Shown here in pieces: positions 32,022 through 38,961 of a stretch of DNA of 38,961 nucleotides (the first letter of the stretch is position 1; each line of letters starts with the position of its first letter). This stretch comes from Candidatus Bathyarchaeota archaeon (GTDB lineage: Archaea > Thermoproteota > Bathyarchaeia > 40CM-2-53-6 > RBG-13-38-9). The notes under the pieces are model-generated. The model was not told the origin of the DNA, searched no databases, and saw only the letters and a list, made by a program, of their open reading frames with translations. The stretch covers positions 1-38,961 of the forward strand of contig JAGTRD010000017.1 in the NCBI GenBank assembly GCA_018396915.1. Direction: 5' to 3'. The translations under genes were made by a program, and so were the position numbers.

Positions 32022-32317
32022 ATAAGATTATCTACATAAATGTATACGAATGTGTTAGACTGATCATCACGAAATTTCTTATGAGCTAGATGAGTAGCAG
32101 CCTATAGGTGGATATTGGAGGTTTTCTCTCGACATCCTAACAACATAGTCCATGAGAAACACACCATGCCGATATTTCTTATACATTCAAATACCCGGCG
32201 ACCCCTTAAAATAGTCTTCCTCATAAAATGAATTGGAATACAACTTTCGTTAGGCCTTTGAAAAGATTATTTGGAAGCCGAAAGATTAATTGCTGTCCCA
32301 GATAATGCTAGAGCAGG
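32022..32317. other. Intergenic region, about 296 nt
   Basis: Separates vapBC from the membrane spermidine-synthase-like gene. It contains the vapB promoter at its left edge and AT-rich stretches (CCTTAAAATAGTC near 32205-32217) that may serve the right-hand gene. No coding frame or structured element was recognised. Confidence 0.4.
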
Positions 32318-34534
32318 TTGAGTACCAGAAGAGAAACCTATCTTATTCTCGGCCTATTCCTAATGGGTTTCACAGGATCAATATTTCAGATACTCATAGT
32401 GAGGGAGCTCATAGTAACATTCTACGGTAACGAGCTCTCTCTGAGCCTGATCTTCCTCAATTGGATGGTAATGGTTGCTTTTGGAAGCATCATATCGACA
32501 AGAATGGTTAAAGGAAAAAGTAGAAACCATTTCGCTATCGCTCAGATTCTCATCTCAATACTCATACCGATACAGATTCTCTTTGCGAGGGGATTGAGGA
32601 GTCTTTTAGGTGTTGAGGAGGGGATTGTCTTATGGATCATTCCAACCTTCTACTCTTCACTCCTAACAATCGCACCCATCTCCATACTGGTTGGATCACA
32701 GTTCATATTGGGATGCAAATTATATGCTGGAGATGGTGGCGTCTCTATAGGTAAGGTGTACCTATATGAAGCCTCTGGAGCCGCCGCTGGAGGATTCACA
32801 TTCGCCTATATCCTAGTACATTACACCAATCCTCTAGAGGCCGCATCGTATCTGGCCATCCTGAACCTGCTCTCAGCACTCCTAATCCAAGGTCCAGCAA
32901 GGAAGAGTATACTAGGCATTTTGACAGTCATACTCTTGACCATCAACGTATACGCTCTCTCCTCCGGATACTCGAGCAGGTTGCATGAAATCTCAACAGG
33001 CTGGCGGTGGATGGGTTACAACATAATTGATAGTCAAGACTCAATATATGGAAATATAGCGGTGACCGAGATCGAGGGGCAATACAACTTCTTCAATAAT
33101 GGGCTACTCATGTTCACATCTCCAGACCCAGATATAGTCTCTGTTGAGGAGGCAATACATTTCCCAATGTTGATCCACCCAACACCCCGGAGGGTCCTCA
33201 TCATAGGTGGAGGAGTTGGGGGCCTGATAAATGAGGCCCTCAAGCATCCAGTCGAAGAAATACGCTATGTGGAGCCTGACCCACTCATAATTCAAATCGC
33301 TGAAAGATATGAATCATCGAAGGCCCACCGTGATCCCAAGGTCAAGGTTGAGCATGTCGACGCAAGACTCTTTGTAAAAGAGTCGGAGGGAGGTTTCGAC
33401 ATCATTGTAATGAGGTTACCACCACCATCAACATTGCAGTTGAACAGATTCTATACTGAAGAGTTCTTCAAGGAGGTACATAGATTGATGGGAAGGAGCG
33501 GCGTATTCTCATTGACCCTCCCATCATCAGAGGCCTATATGAGTAGGGAGATGAAGAGACATAACGACTGCATCCACAAAACCGTCGGAAGGGTATTTGC
33601 ATCATCGATAGCGATTCACGGAGACCAAACTGTCTACCTAGCCTCACCGGTCAACATCTCATACGACACCCACATCTTGACCGATAGATTTAGAATGAGA
33701 GCCTTGGATACTAGACTTCTAAACGAGAATTACATCAAGTATAAACAGAATCTGGTCACGTCGATCATCGACCTAAATGAAGACCTTAAGGTCAACAATG
33801 ACATGAAACCCATCGCATGCTACTATAACATACTCCTATGGAACGTCATGTATTATCCTGAGCTGGGAAGCCTCTTCGAAGCAATCTCAGAGCGAACCCT
33901 CTGGCTGGCGGTCATAGGCCTCTCAACTTTACTGGTATTTATCTCAACAGGCAGAAGGGGCAGGTTCACTGAGACAGCAGTGTCCGCAGCTGTCCTGACC
34001 ACAGGATTCGCAGGCATGACTCTTAACATAACTTTGATCTACGCCTTCCAATCGCTATACGGCTACATTTACCATGCAATAGCCATCCTCACAACATCAT
34101 TCAACTTAGGTCTGGTCTTAGGAGCATCAACCATGAACAGGCTGTTGAAGATGCTGAAGAAACCCATACACACTCTGGCAAAATTGGAGTCGATGATCTG
34201 CATATACTCAATCATAATCCTATTCACACTCATCGTACTGTTTCAAACATCACATAGATATGCCGTCATAGTCTTCCCGATCCTGAACGTTATGACAGGT
34301 CTCATTGTCGGAGTAGAGTTTCCATTAGCCAGTGCTGTATCTTTAGATCTCAGGGGAAGCAGGTTAGAGAGGGTTGCAGGAAGACTCTATGCATCAGACC
34401 TCTTAGGCGCATGTCTAGGCACGGTCTTGGCAGGCGTATTCCTGATACCCGTTCTGGGAATCCAGCAGACATGCATTGGGATATTCGTCCTCAACCTTAC
34501 AAGTTTAGCCCTTATACTCTCTGTGAAAAACTGA
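32318..34534 (+). CDS. Polytopic membrane protein with spermidine-synthase-like domain
   Basis: 738 residues: seven or so N-terminal membrane spans (1-215), a cytoplasmic Rossmann methyltransferase-like domain of the spermidine synthase type (about 225-450), then further spans to the C-terminus. The nucleotide motif is IIGGGVGG (G297-G302) with acidic YVEPDPLI after it. The place that in real aminopropyltransferases carries the catalytic acid (D-x-x-DP) reads MRLPPPSTLQLNRFYTEEFF (from 365), so polyamine synthesis is unlikely. Members of this fused family occur in anaerobes, often near redox maturation genes; true function unknown. A Tat-signal radical SAM gene converges on it. TTG start, weak Shine-Dalgarno. 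Confidence 0.8.
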   Translation: MSTRRETYLILGLFLMGFTGSIFQILIVRELIVTFYGNELSLSLIFLNWMVMVAFGSIISTRMVKGKSRNHFAIAQILISILIPIQILFARGLRSLLGVEEGIVLWIIPTFYSSLLTIAPISILVGSQFILGCKLYAGDGGVSIGKVYLYEASGAAAGGFTFAYILVHYTNPLEAASYLAILNLLSALLIQGPARKSILGILTVILLTINVYALSSGYSSRLHEISTGWRWMGYNIIDSQDSIYGNIAVTEIEGQYNFFNNGLLMFTSPDPDIVSVEEAIHFPMLIHPTPRRVLIIGGGVGGLINEALKHPVEEIRYVEPDPLIIQIAERYESSKAHRDPKVKVEHVDARLFVKESEGGFDIIVMRLPPPSTLQLNRFYTEEFFKEVHRLMGRSGVFSLTLPSSEAYMSREMKRHNDCIHKTVGRVFASSIAIHGDQTVYLASPVNISYDTHILTDRFRMRALDTRLLNENYIKYKQNLVTSIIDLNEDLKVNNDMKPIACYYNILLWNVMYYPELGSLFEAISERTLWLAVIGLSTLLVFISTGRRGRFTETAVSAAVLTTGFAGMTLNITLIYAFQSLYGYIYHAIAILTTSFNLGLVLGASTMNRLLKMLKKPIHTLAKLESMICIYSIIILFTLIVLFQTSHRYAVIVFPILNVMTGLIVGVEFPLASAVSLDLRGSRLERVAGRLYASDLLGACLGTVLAGVFLIPVLGIQQTCIGIFVLNLTSLALILSVKN

Positions 34535-34578
34535 TCTAAAAAAAGGTCAAACGACAGTAAGGTTAAGAAATCCTCCGC

Positions 34579-35718
34579 CTATCCGCCCCATATTCCTGGT
34601 ATTTTGTGTCCGCAGTTTCTGCATCTTCCGTCTCTGATATTTACTTGGTGTACTGTGAAGTGGGTTCTCTTGATTATGGTTTCTCCGCATCTGGGGCATC
34701 TTGTGCTGTTTGCTTCATGTCCTGGGACGTTTCCTATTGTGACATATTCTATTCCAGTCTGTAATGCTATCTCCCTTGCTTTCTCCAGGGTTTTTACCGG
34801 TGTCGGTGGTAGGTTTGTGAGTTTGTATGCTGGTTGGAACCTGTTGAAGTGTATTGGAACCTCTACACCTAGATTATCTCGTATCCATATGCACATCTCT
34901 CTTATGTTCTCCATGTTGTCGTTCAATGTTGGGATGATGAGGTTCACTATCTCCATCCATACACCTTCATTGTGGATGGTTTTCAAAGTCTCTAGGACAG
35001 GGGTCAACTCTGAGAATGATGTTGAACGGTAAAACTCAGCTGTGAAAGCCTTCAAATCAACAGCAACAGCATCAATATGTGTAAGCAGTATTCTAAGAGG
35101 CTTCTCATTCATGGAGGCGTTTGTGTGGAATATTGTCTTTAACCCTCTCTCCCTAGCTAACTTCGCGGTATTGTACATATATTCATAGAAGACTGTGGGC
35201 TCATTATACGTGAAGGATATGGCGGCGACATGATTCTCCAGAGCTGACTCAACAGCCTTCTCAGGCGGTAAGTCGACGTATCCGGTCTCCTCAATGGTTC
35301 TGGTTGAAATCTCCCAGTTGTGGCAGAATGTACATTTGAAGTTACATCCGGCTGTTCCTATGCATAGGATCCGGCTTCCGGGTAAGACGTGGAATTGAGG
35401 CTCCTTCTCTATGGGGTCGACTTGAACGGCGCATGGCTTACCATAGACCAAGGTTTCTAGCTGCCCATCAATATTCAACCTGTTGCCGCAGAAACCCCTC
35501 GCCCCAGGTAGGATGACGCAATGTCTGAAACATAGTTCGCACTGCACCTTGCCACTGGAAAGCGTCCGGTAGAACATAGCCTCATAAGGTTCGGTTTGGC
35601 TTAAGTTTGAGGTTTGACTCCTTTTAGACTGTATGTTGCGGAGACTTAGAAATCCCAAGCCCAAGGCTGCCCCACATCCTAGGGCGAGTTTAAAGAAAAT
35701 TCTCCTCGAATGATCCAT
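34579..35718 (-). CDS. Tat-signal radical SAM protein, AmmeMemoRadiSam/PflA-like (copy 1)
   Basis: About 379 residues. The N-terminus SRRIFFKLALGCGAALGLGFL is a twin-arginine signal with hydrophobic core. An N-terminal four-cysteine module (C60, C63, C67, C77: CELCFRHCVILPGARGFC) is followed by the radical SAM motif CNFKCTFC (C125, C129, C132) and a TIM-barrel (FTYNEPTVFYEYMY, AVAVDLKAFT). A C-terminal zinc ribbon (CPRCG..CRNCG) ends the protein. This is the COG1180-type enzyme usually found with AMMECR1 and Memo, neither of which is here. The frame opens 20 codons earlier (35778), but ATG 35718 places the signal at the start. It ends convergent to the membrane spermidine-synthase-like gene and begins 60 nt after the nfeD stop. 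Reaction unknown. Confidence 0.85.
   Translation of the reverse strand: MDHSRRIFFKLALGCGAALGLGFLSLRNIQSKRSQTSNLSQTEPYEAMFYRTLSSGKVQCELCFRHCVILPGARGFCGNRLNIDGQLETLVYGKPCAVQVDPIEKEPQFHVLPGSRILCIGTAGCNFKCTFCHNWEISTRTIEETGYVDLPPEKAVESALENHVAAISFTYNEPTVFYEYMYNTAKLARERGLKTIFHTNASMNEKPLRILLTHIDAVAVDLKAFTAEFYRSTSFSELTPVLETLKTIHNEGVWMEIVNLIIPTLNDNMENIREMCIWIRDNLGVEVPIHFNRFQPAYKLTNLPPTPVKTLEKAREIALQTGIEYVTIGNVPGHEANSTRCPRCGETIIKRTHFTVHQVNIRDGRCRNCGHKIPGIWGG
34936..35078 (-). repeat. 143-nt near-identical segment shared by the two radical SAM genes (copy 1)
   Basis: Compared base by base with 38819-38961 on the other strand, only one difference was seen (GTTGACC here, GTTAACC there). Just outside, on the side of the N-terminal coding part, similarity drops to that of distant paralogues. 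The other boundary cannot be seen because the second copy runs off the window. Confidence 0.9.
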
Positions 35719-35778
35719 TTTCAACTCTTTGTATCGTCCTGTATGAGAAAAAGTTTGTCTCATCCAAACTTTTGACAA

Positions 35779-37113
35779 CTATGCCTTCTCGTCTCTGCCT
35801 TGAGCTCTTCTGATTATGAGTATGGGGCCGTCCTTTCCTATAACAAGAGCCTTCTCTCCAGCACCGACTCTTTCGGTAGCCCGTGCCTTCCAGTATTCAC
35901 CCATATATCTTACGAAGCCCGTCTTCCCATTCTCTATATCTTCGGTTGCATAGACTTCTATACCTATCAACCCTCCCATGACAGGTTTCCTCCTCCGAGC
36001 CTGCAATATCTTATAGATCATGATGAGGGTGAATATGCCTAGAACGGTTAAGACTCCTAGAGCGATCGACATGAATTGGCTGTACCATTCTGGAGCTATA
36101 AGCCATTTTGGGGATGTGTAGGGGAGGAGTAGGAGCCCGCCGAGAATCAGGCAGAATATGCCTGCGCCGCCTAATATGCCGAACCCTGCCGTGTATGCTT
36201 CAGCTATCATCAGTAAAGCTCCGAGGCCCAAGATCAGTAGCCCACCGAGATTCAGGTCGAATCCCAGGCCTATCAGTCCGGTGAGGAGGGCCACCGCACC
36301 AATAACTTCCCCTCCATATCCAGGAGTTGCCAAGCCGAATATCAACGCGTATAGGCCCAAAGCAAAGAGTAGGTATGCAAGGATAGGGTTTGAGATCGCT
36401 GTTAAGATACTGACTCTGAGGCTTGGAGAATAGTCTACAATAGATGCAAACCTAGTCTTTAAGGTTGATTGACCTCCGGCGGTAGACACCACCCTACCAT
36501 CTATGAGGCGGAGGAGATCATTCAGGTCTGACGCTAAGACATCTACCACATTGAGTCTATGCGCATCCTCACTGTTCAGGTTGAGGTTCTCCTCGACGAA
36601 TAGCCTCGCAGCGGTCTCGTTCCTATTATGCATTCTGGCTCTTTCAACGATGAATGTTGAGACGGCGTTCAAGACCTTCTTTTCGGTGACAGGCTCTGAT
36701 CCTCCAAGGGGCGAGTAGCTTACAGGCTGGGCTGACCCCATGATAGTGTGGGGGGCCATAGCTGCGATGTGGGAGCCTATAAGTATTATAGTTCCTGCAG
36801 ACCAAGCCTTAGCACCGATTGGATAAACAAATGATATGACTGGTATCCTTGAGCGTTCAATAGCCTCAACGATCCTCATGGTTGCGTCGAGCTGTCCACC
36901 GGGAGTATCGAGAATTATGATTATGGCCTCGGCTTGGAGGTCTATGCCAAACTTCAGAGCCTCCTCCACCTTCTCGGAAGTCGCCGAAGTTATCAGGCCT
37001 TTAACTTCGACGACGACAACTCGACCTGTTGCAGGTTGCATTTGAGCCCAAGCTACGGTGATGAGAATATTGCAGAGAAGGGCCTGTACGAGCACGAATG
37101 ATCTTCTGTTCAT
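35779..37113 (-). CDS. NfeD-type membrane serine protease (stomatin operon)
   Basis: 444 residues. A signal-like N-terminus is followed by a ClpP-fold protease domain (about 30-200; ILDTPGGQLDATMRIVEAI, and AKAWSAGTIILIGSHIAAMAPHTIMG with the candidate nucleophile serine), several membrane spans (about 235-365), and a C-terminal OB-fold domain (GLIGIEVYATEDIENGKTGF). This is the full-length form; the Pyrococcus relative cleaves the C-terminal region of its partner stomatin using a Ser-Lys dyad. A lysine after the serine region (TEKKVLNAV) could serve as the base. It starts 5 nt after the stomatin gene stop, an obligate operon pair. Confidence 0.9.
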   Translation of the reverse strand: MNRRSFVLVQALLCNILITVAWAQMQPATGRVVVVEVKGLITSATSEKVEEALKFGIDLQAEAIIIILDTPGGQLDATMRIVEAIERSRIPVISFVYPIGAKAWSAGTIILIGSHIAAMAPHTIMGSAQPVSYSPLGGSEPVTEKKVLNAVSTFIVERARMHNRNETAARLFVEENLNLNSEDAHRLNVVDVLASDLNDLLRLIDGRVVSTAGGQSTLKTRFASIVDYSPSLRVSILTAISNPILAYLLFALGLYALIFGLATPGYGGEVIGAVALLTGLIGLGFDLNLGGLLILGLGALLMIAEAYTAGFGILGGAGIFCLILGGLLLLPYTSPKWLIAPEWYSQFMSIALGVLTVLGIFTLIMIYKILQARRRKPVMGGLIGIEVYATEDIENGKTGFVRYMGEYWKARATERVGAGEKALVIGKDGPILIIRRAQGRDEKA

Positions 37114-37118
37114 TCCAC

Positions 37119-37901
37119 CTACTTTCTCTCTTGCAAGGCTTTAACCATGGATGCAATCTTACCTATATCTTCAGCAGCTGTTGAAGTAACCACTACCATA
37201 TTCTTCTCTCTTGCGATCTCCGTCAATGTCTGGAGCTCCCTCAACCTTAGGGCTCCTGGGGTTGTATACTTCTCAGCGGCCGCAGCTATCTTCTCAGCTG
37301 CAAGATATTCCCCCTCAGCAACGATTATTCTGGCCCTCCTCTCCCTCTCAGCCTCAGCCTGCTTCGCTATCGCCCTCAACATAGTCTCGTCTATACTTAC
37401 ATCTTTGATCGCTACAGCGGTGACTTTCACACCCCAAGGATCAGTGTAAGTATCAAGTATCTCACCTATCTTCTTACTTAGCTCCTCCCTCTTGGTCAAA
37501 AGGTCGTCCAAATCAACCTGGCCTAGAACATCTCTCAAAGTTGTCTGGGCTAGAAGATTCGTAGCCTGCAAGTAATTCTCAACCTGCAAGACTGCTTTAG
37601 CAGGATCGAAGACCCTATAATATACGGCAGCGTCAACATCCACGCTTACATTATCCTTAGTGACAACTCTCTGTTTCGGAATATCGAATGCGACGATCCT
37701 CAAGTCGATCTTTATGAATCTGTCAGCAATAGGGACTATGAAGAATAGGCCTGGACCCTTGGCACCAATAAACCTCCCCAGCCTAAAGACCACACCCCTC
37801 TCATACTCACGCACAACCTTGATCGATGCGGACAGTATCCATAAAACAATTATTATCAAAATGAAATAACCTAAAAGGTCTAGTATAGTCACTCTAGGCA
37901 C
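37119..37901 (-). CDS. Stomatin/slipin (SPFH domain protein)
   Basis: 260 residues. An N-terminal membrane hairpin segment (LLGYFILIIIVLWILSA) is followed by the SPFH core (REYERGVVFRLGRFIGAKGPG..IVPIADR through TLRDVLGQVDLDDLLTKREELSKKI) and a coiled-coil region (AKQAEAERERRARIIVAEGEYLAAEKIA). The C-terminal VVVTSTAAEDIGK lies where NfeD cleaves the Pyrococcus relative, in a hydrophobic stretch. Forms oligomeric membrane platforms. GTG start 37901; a GTG three codons on is also possible. Partner of the adjacent nfeD. Confidence 0.93.
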   Translation of the reverse strand: MPRVTILDLLGYFILIIIVLWILSASIKVVREYERGVVFRLGRFIGAKGPGLFFIVPIADRFIKIDLRIVAFDIPKQRVVTKDNVSVDVDAAVYYRVFDPAKAVLQVENYLQATNLLAQTTLRDVLGQVDLDDLLTKREELSKKIGEILDTYTDPWGVKVTAVAIKDVSIDETMLRAIAKQAEAERERRARIIVAEGEYLAAEKIAAAAEKYTTPGALRLRELQTLTEIAREKNMVVVTSTAAEDIGKIASMVKALQERK

Positions 37902-38145
37902 ACCCGATTCACACCCAAGTATGGAGTCACGACAGATTTAAACTTGGCCTCGAAACCTTTGAGACGAAGATATATGTGTCCCAAATACGCGACCATATCT
38001 CTTTGATAAAGTTTTGAGATTAAGCTCATCGATGAAAACGCGGTCACTACGAGCCAAATACGTAAGACCGCCCTCTGAGGCAACCACAACATTCTTAGTG
38101 AAGATATTGATACTAAGAAAATGTGTTAGGAAAAAGGGTAAGGTT
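37902..38145. other. Divergent intergenic region
   Basis: Between the stomatin gene (minus) and the second radical SAM gene (plus). No convincing gene; promoters for both must lie here. The AT-rich AAAGTTTTGAGATTAAGC near 38008-38025 is one candidate element. The radical SAM reading frame stays open upstream of the chosen GTG, so part of 38060-38145 could be coding. Confidence 0.35.
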
Positions 38146-38961
38146 GTGTTAGGTCGGCTGAAAGGTCAAAGTATTGCCAGAAGAGATTTTATCAGGCTCA
38201 CAGTAGGGTGCGGAGCCTGCCTAGGTCTAGCGATCGTAGTTCACCGGTTTCAAGAAAAAAGCAGCCCAAATCTCACCCAGCAAAATTCAGAACAAAACTC
38301 AACCTTGGTAGAAGCTAGATATTATCATACAATAGATGAAAAGACTGTTCAATGTGACCTCTGTTTCAGGAGATGCCGGATCACAATTGGCGGCAGGGGA
38401 TACTGCAAAGTCAGAGAGAACGTTGAAGGGAAACTGTATACCTTGGTTTACGGTCGTCCATGCGCAATAACCGTAGGAAGCCCCATAGAGAAGTTACCAC
38501 TCTACCATGTACATCCTGGTGCTCGGCGACTCAACCTAGCCACTGCAGGATGCAACTTCAAATGCATATTCTGTATTAACTGGCAATTCGCAGTGAAGAC
38601 ACCAGAAGATGTTATGAGCTACAACCTAACACCTCAAGAAGCTATTAGGACAGCTGTGGCGAATAACCTTGAATTCATATCATTCACATATACTGAACCA
38701 ACCGTCTTCTACGAGTACATGTATGACATCTCGAAGTTAGCGAAGGAGAAGGGTTTGAAGACGGTCTTCCATACGAATGGCTCAATGAACCTCGAGCCTT
38801 TAAAGAAGCTTTTGAAGTATATTGATGCTGTTGCTGTTGATTTGAAGGCTTTCACAGCTGAGTTTTACCGTTCAACATCATTCTCAGAGTTAACCCCTGT
38901 CCTAGAGACTTTGAAAACCATCCACAATGAAGGTGTATGGATGGAGATAGTGAACCTCATC
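38146..38961 (+). CDS. Tat-signal radical SAM protein, AmmeMemoRadiSam/PflA-like (copy 2), cut by the window edge
   Basis: 272 codons are seen and no stop is reached. The N-terminus contains ARRDFIRLTVGCGACLGLAI, a twin-arginine signal. The cysteine module CDLCFRRCRITIGGRGYC and the radical SAM motif CNFKCIFC follow, then FTYTEPTVFYEYMYDIS and AVAVDLKAFT. It is a paralogue of the gene at 34579-35718, clearly diverged over the first two thirds but nearly identical in DNA over the last 143 nt seen. GTG 38146 preceded by AAGG is chosen; the frame remains open upstream with a TTG at 38107. It is divergent from the stomatin gene. Confidence 0.83.
   Translation, partial: MLGRLKGQSIARRDFIRLTVGCGACLGLAIVVHRFQEKSSPNLTQQNSEQNSTLVEARYYHTIDEKTVQCDLCFRRCRITIGGRGYCKVRENVEGKLYTLVYGRPCAITVGSPIEKLPLYHVHPGARRLNLATAGCNFKCIFCINWQFAVKTPEDVMSYNLTPQEAIRTAVANNLEFISFTYTEPTVFYEYMYDISKLAKEKGLKTVFHTNGSMNLEPLKKLLKYIDAVAVDLKAFTAEFYRSTSFSELTPVLETLKTIHNEGVWMEIVNLI
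38819..38961 (+). repeat. 143-nt near-identical segment shared by the two radical SAM genes (copy 2)
   Basis: Matches 34936-35078 (minus strand) at 142 of 143 bases by direct comparison. The match begins abruptly at ATATTGATGCTG and continues to the last base of the window, so its real length is unknown. Confidence 0.9.

Noticed and set aside
1-38961. CRISPR arrays, complete insertion sequences or prophage genes
   Set aside because: No regularly spaced repeats, transposase or phage structural genes were seen on either strand.

Overview
The window is a gene-dense piece of an archaeal chromosome. Archaeal DnaG, the archaeal/eukaryal-type TyrRS, a thermosome subunit, form III RuBisCO with AMP phosphorylase and ribose-1,5-bisphosphate isomerase, geranylgeranyl-reductase-type lipid enzymology, tRNA genes broken by several tiny introns, a ubiquitin-like conjugation cassette, and a corrinoid/UroD-type methyltransferase pair together point to the TACK branch (Thermoproteota). 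A Bathyarchaeia-like or Caldarchaeum/Aigarchaeota-like anaerobe is the best guess. That placement is inference from gene content; no rRNA gene is present. TTG is used as start codon very often.

Layout. 1-2630 (minus): tyrS, a small Toprim protein and the 5' part of dnaG. 2745-2875: a GC-rich, hairpin-rich non-coding island. 2914-5096 (minus): four-cluster ferredoxin plus tungsten aldehyde ferredoxin oxidoreductase. 5359-8724 (minus): a very large secreted HExxH protein with a CFI box, divergent from the thermosome gene (8847-10469). A G/C-tract repeat occurs on each side of that pair in inverted orientation. 10847-12084: a zinc-ribbon/winged-helix protein and an unknown protein. 12098-14013 (minus): corrinoid protein and UroD-like methyltransferase. 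14073-16025: a secreted/membrane Ig-like protein ending in a winged helix. 16049-20699 (minus): the ubiquitin-like cassette, in transcription order membrane zinc-finger protein, membrane Ig-like protein, ubiquitin-like modifier, E2, E1 and soluble zinc-finger protein. 20901-23463: three intron-split tRNA genes (Thr-GGT, Met-CAT, Thr-TGT) around a geranylgeranyl reductase and rpiA. 23547-26667: a ModE-like regulator divergent from tupABC, with a ModE-type operator between them. 26781-30650: RuBisCO facing AMP phosphorylase and R15P isomerase. 30651-32021: a decayed PIN toxin gene and an intact vapBC pair. 32318-34534: a membrane spermidine-synthase-like protein. 34579-38961: two inverted Tat-signal radical SAM genes enclosing a stomatin/nfeD operon.

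How the genes fit together. TupABC under a tungstate/molybdate-sensing regulator would supply the tungsten that the AOR needs. RuBisCO, AMP phosphorylase and R15P isomerase form the AMP-to-3-phosphoglycerate route, and RpiA supplies pentose phosphate. The corrinoid/UroD pair suggests methyl transfer from a methylated or methoxylated substrate. The most novel-looking system is the ubiquitin-like cassette. Its E1 carries its own N-terminal ubiquitin-like domain, the modifier already ends in Gly-Gly, and two paralogous zinc-finger proteins (one with four membrane spans) bracket the cassette and are candidate E3-like factors.

Limits: all calls come from reading the sequence and recalled family knowledge. 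No database search, structure prediction or folding computation was run.
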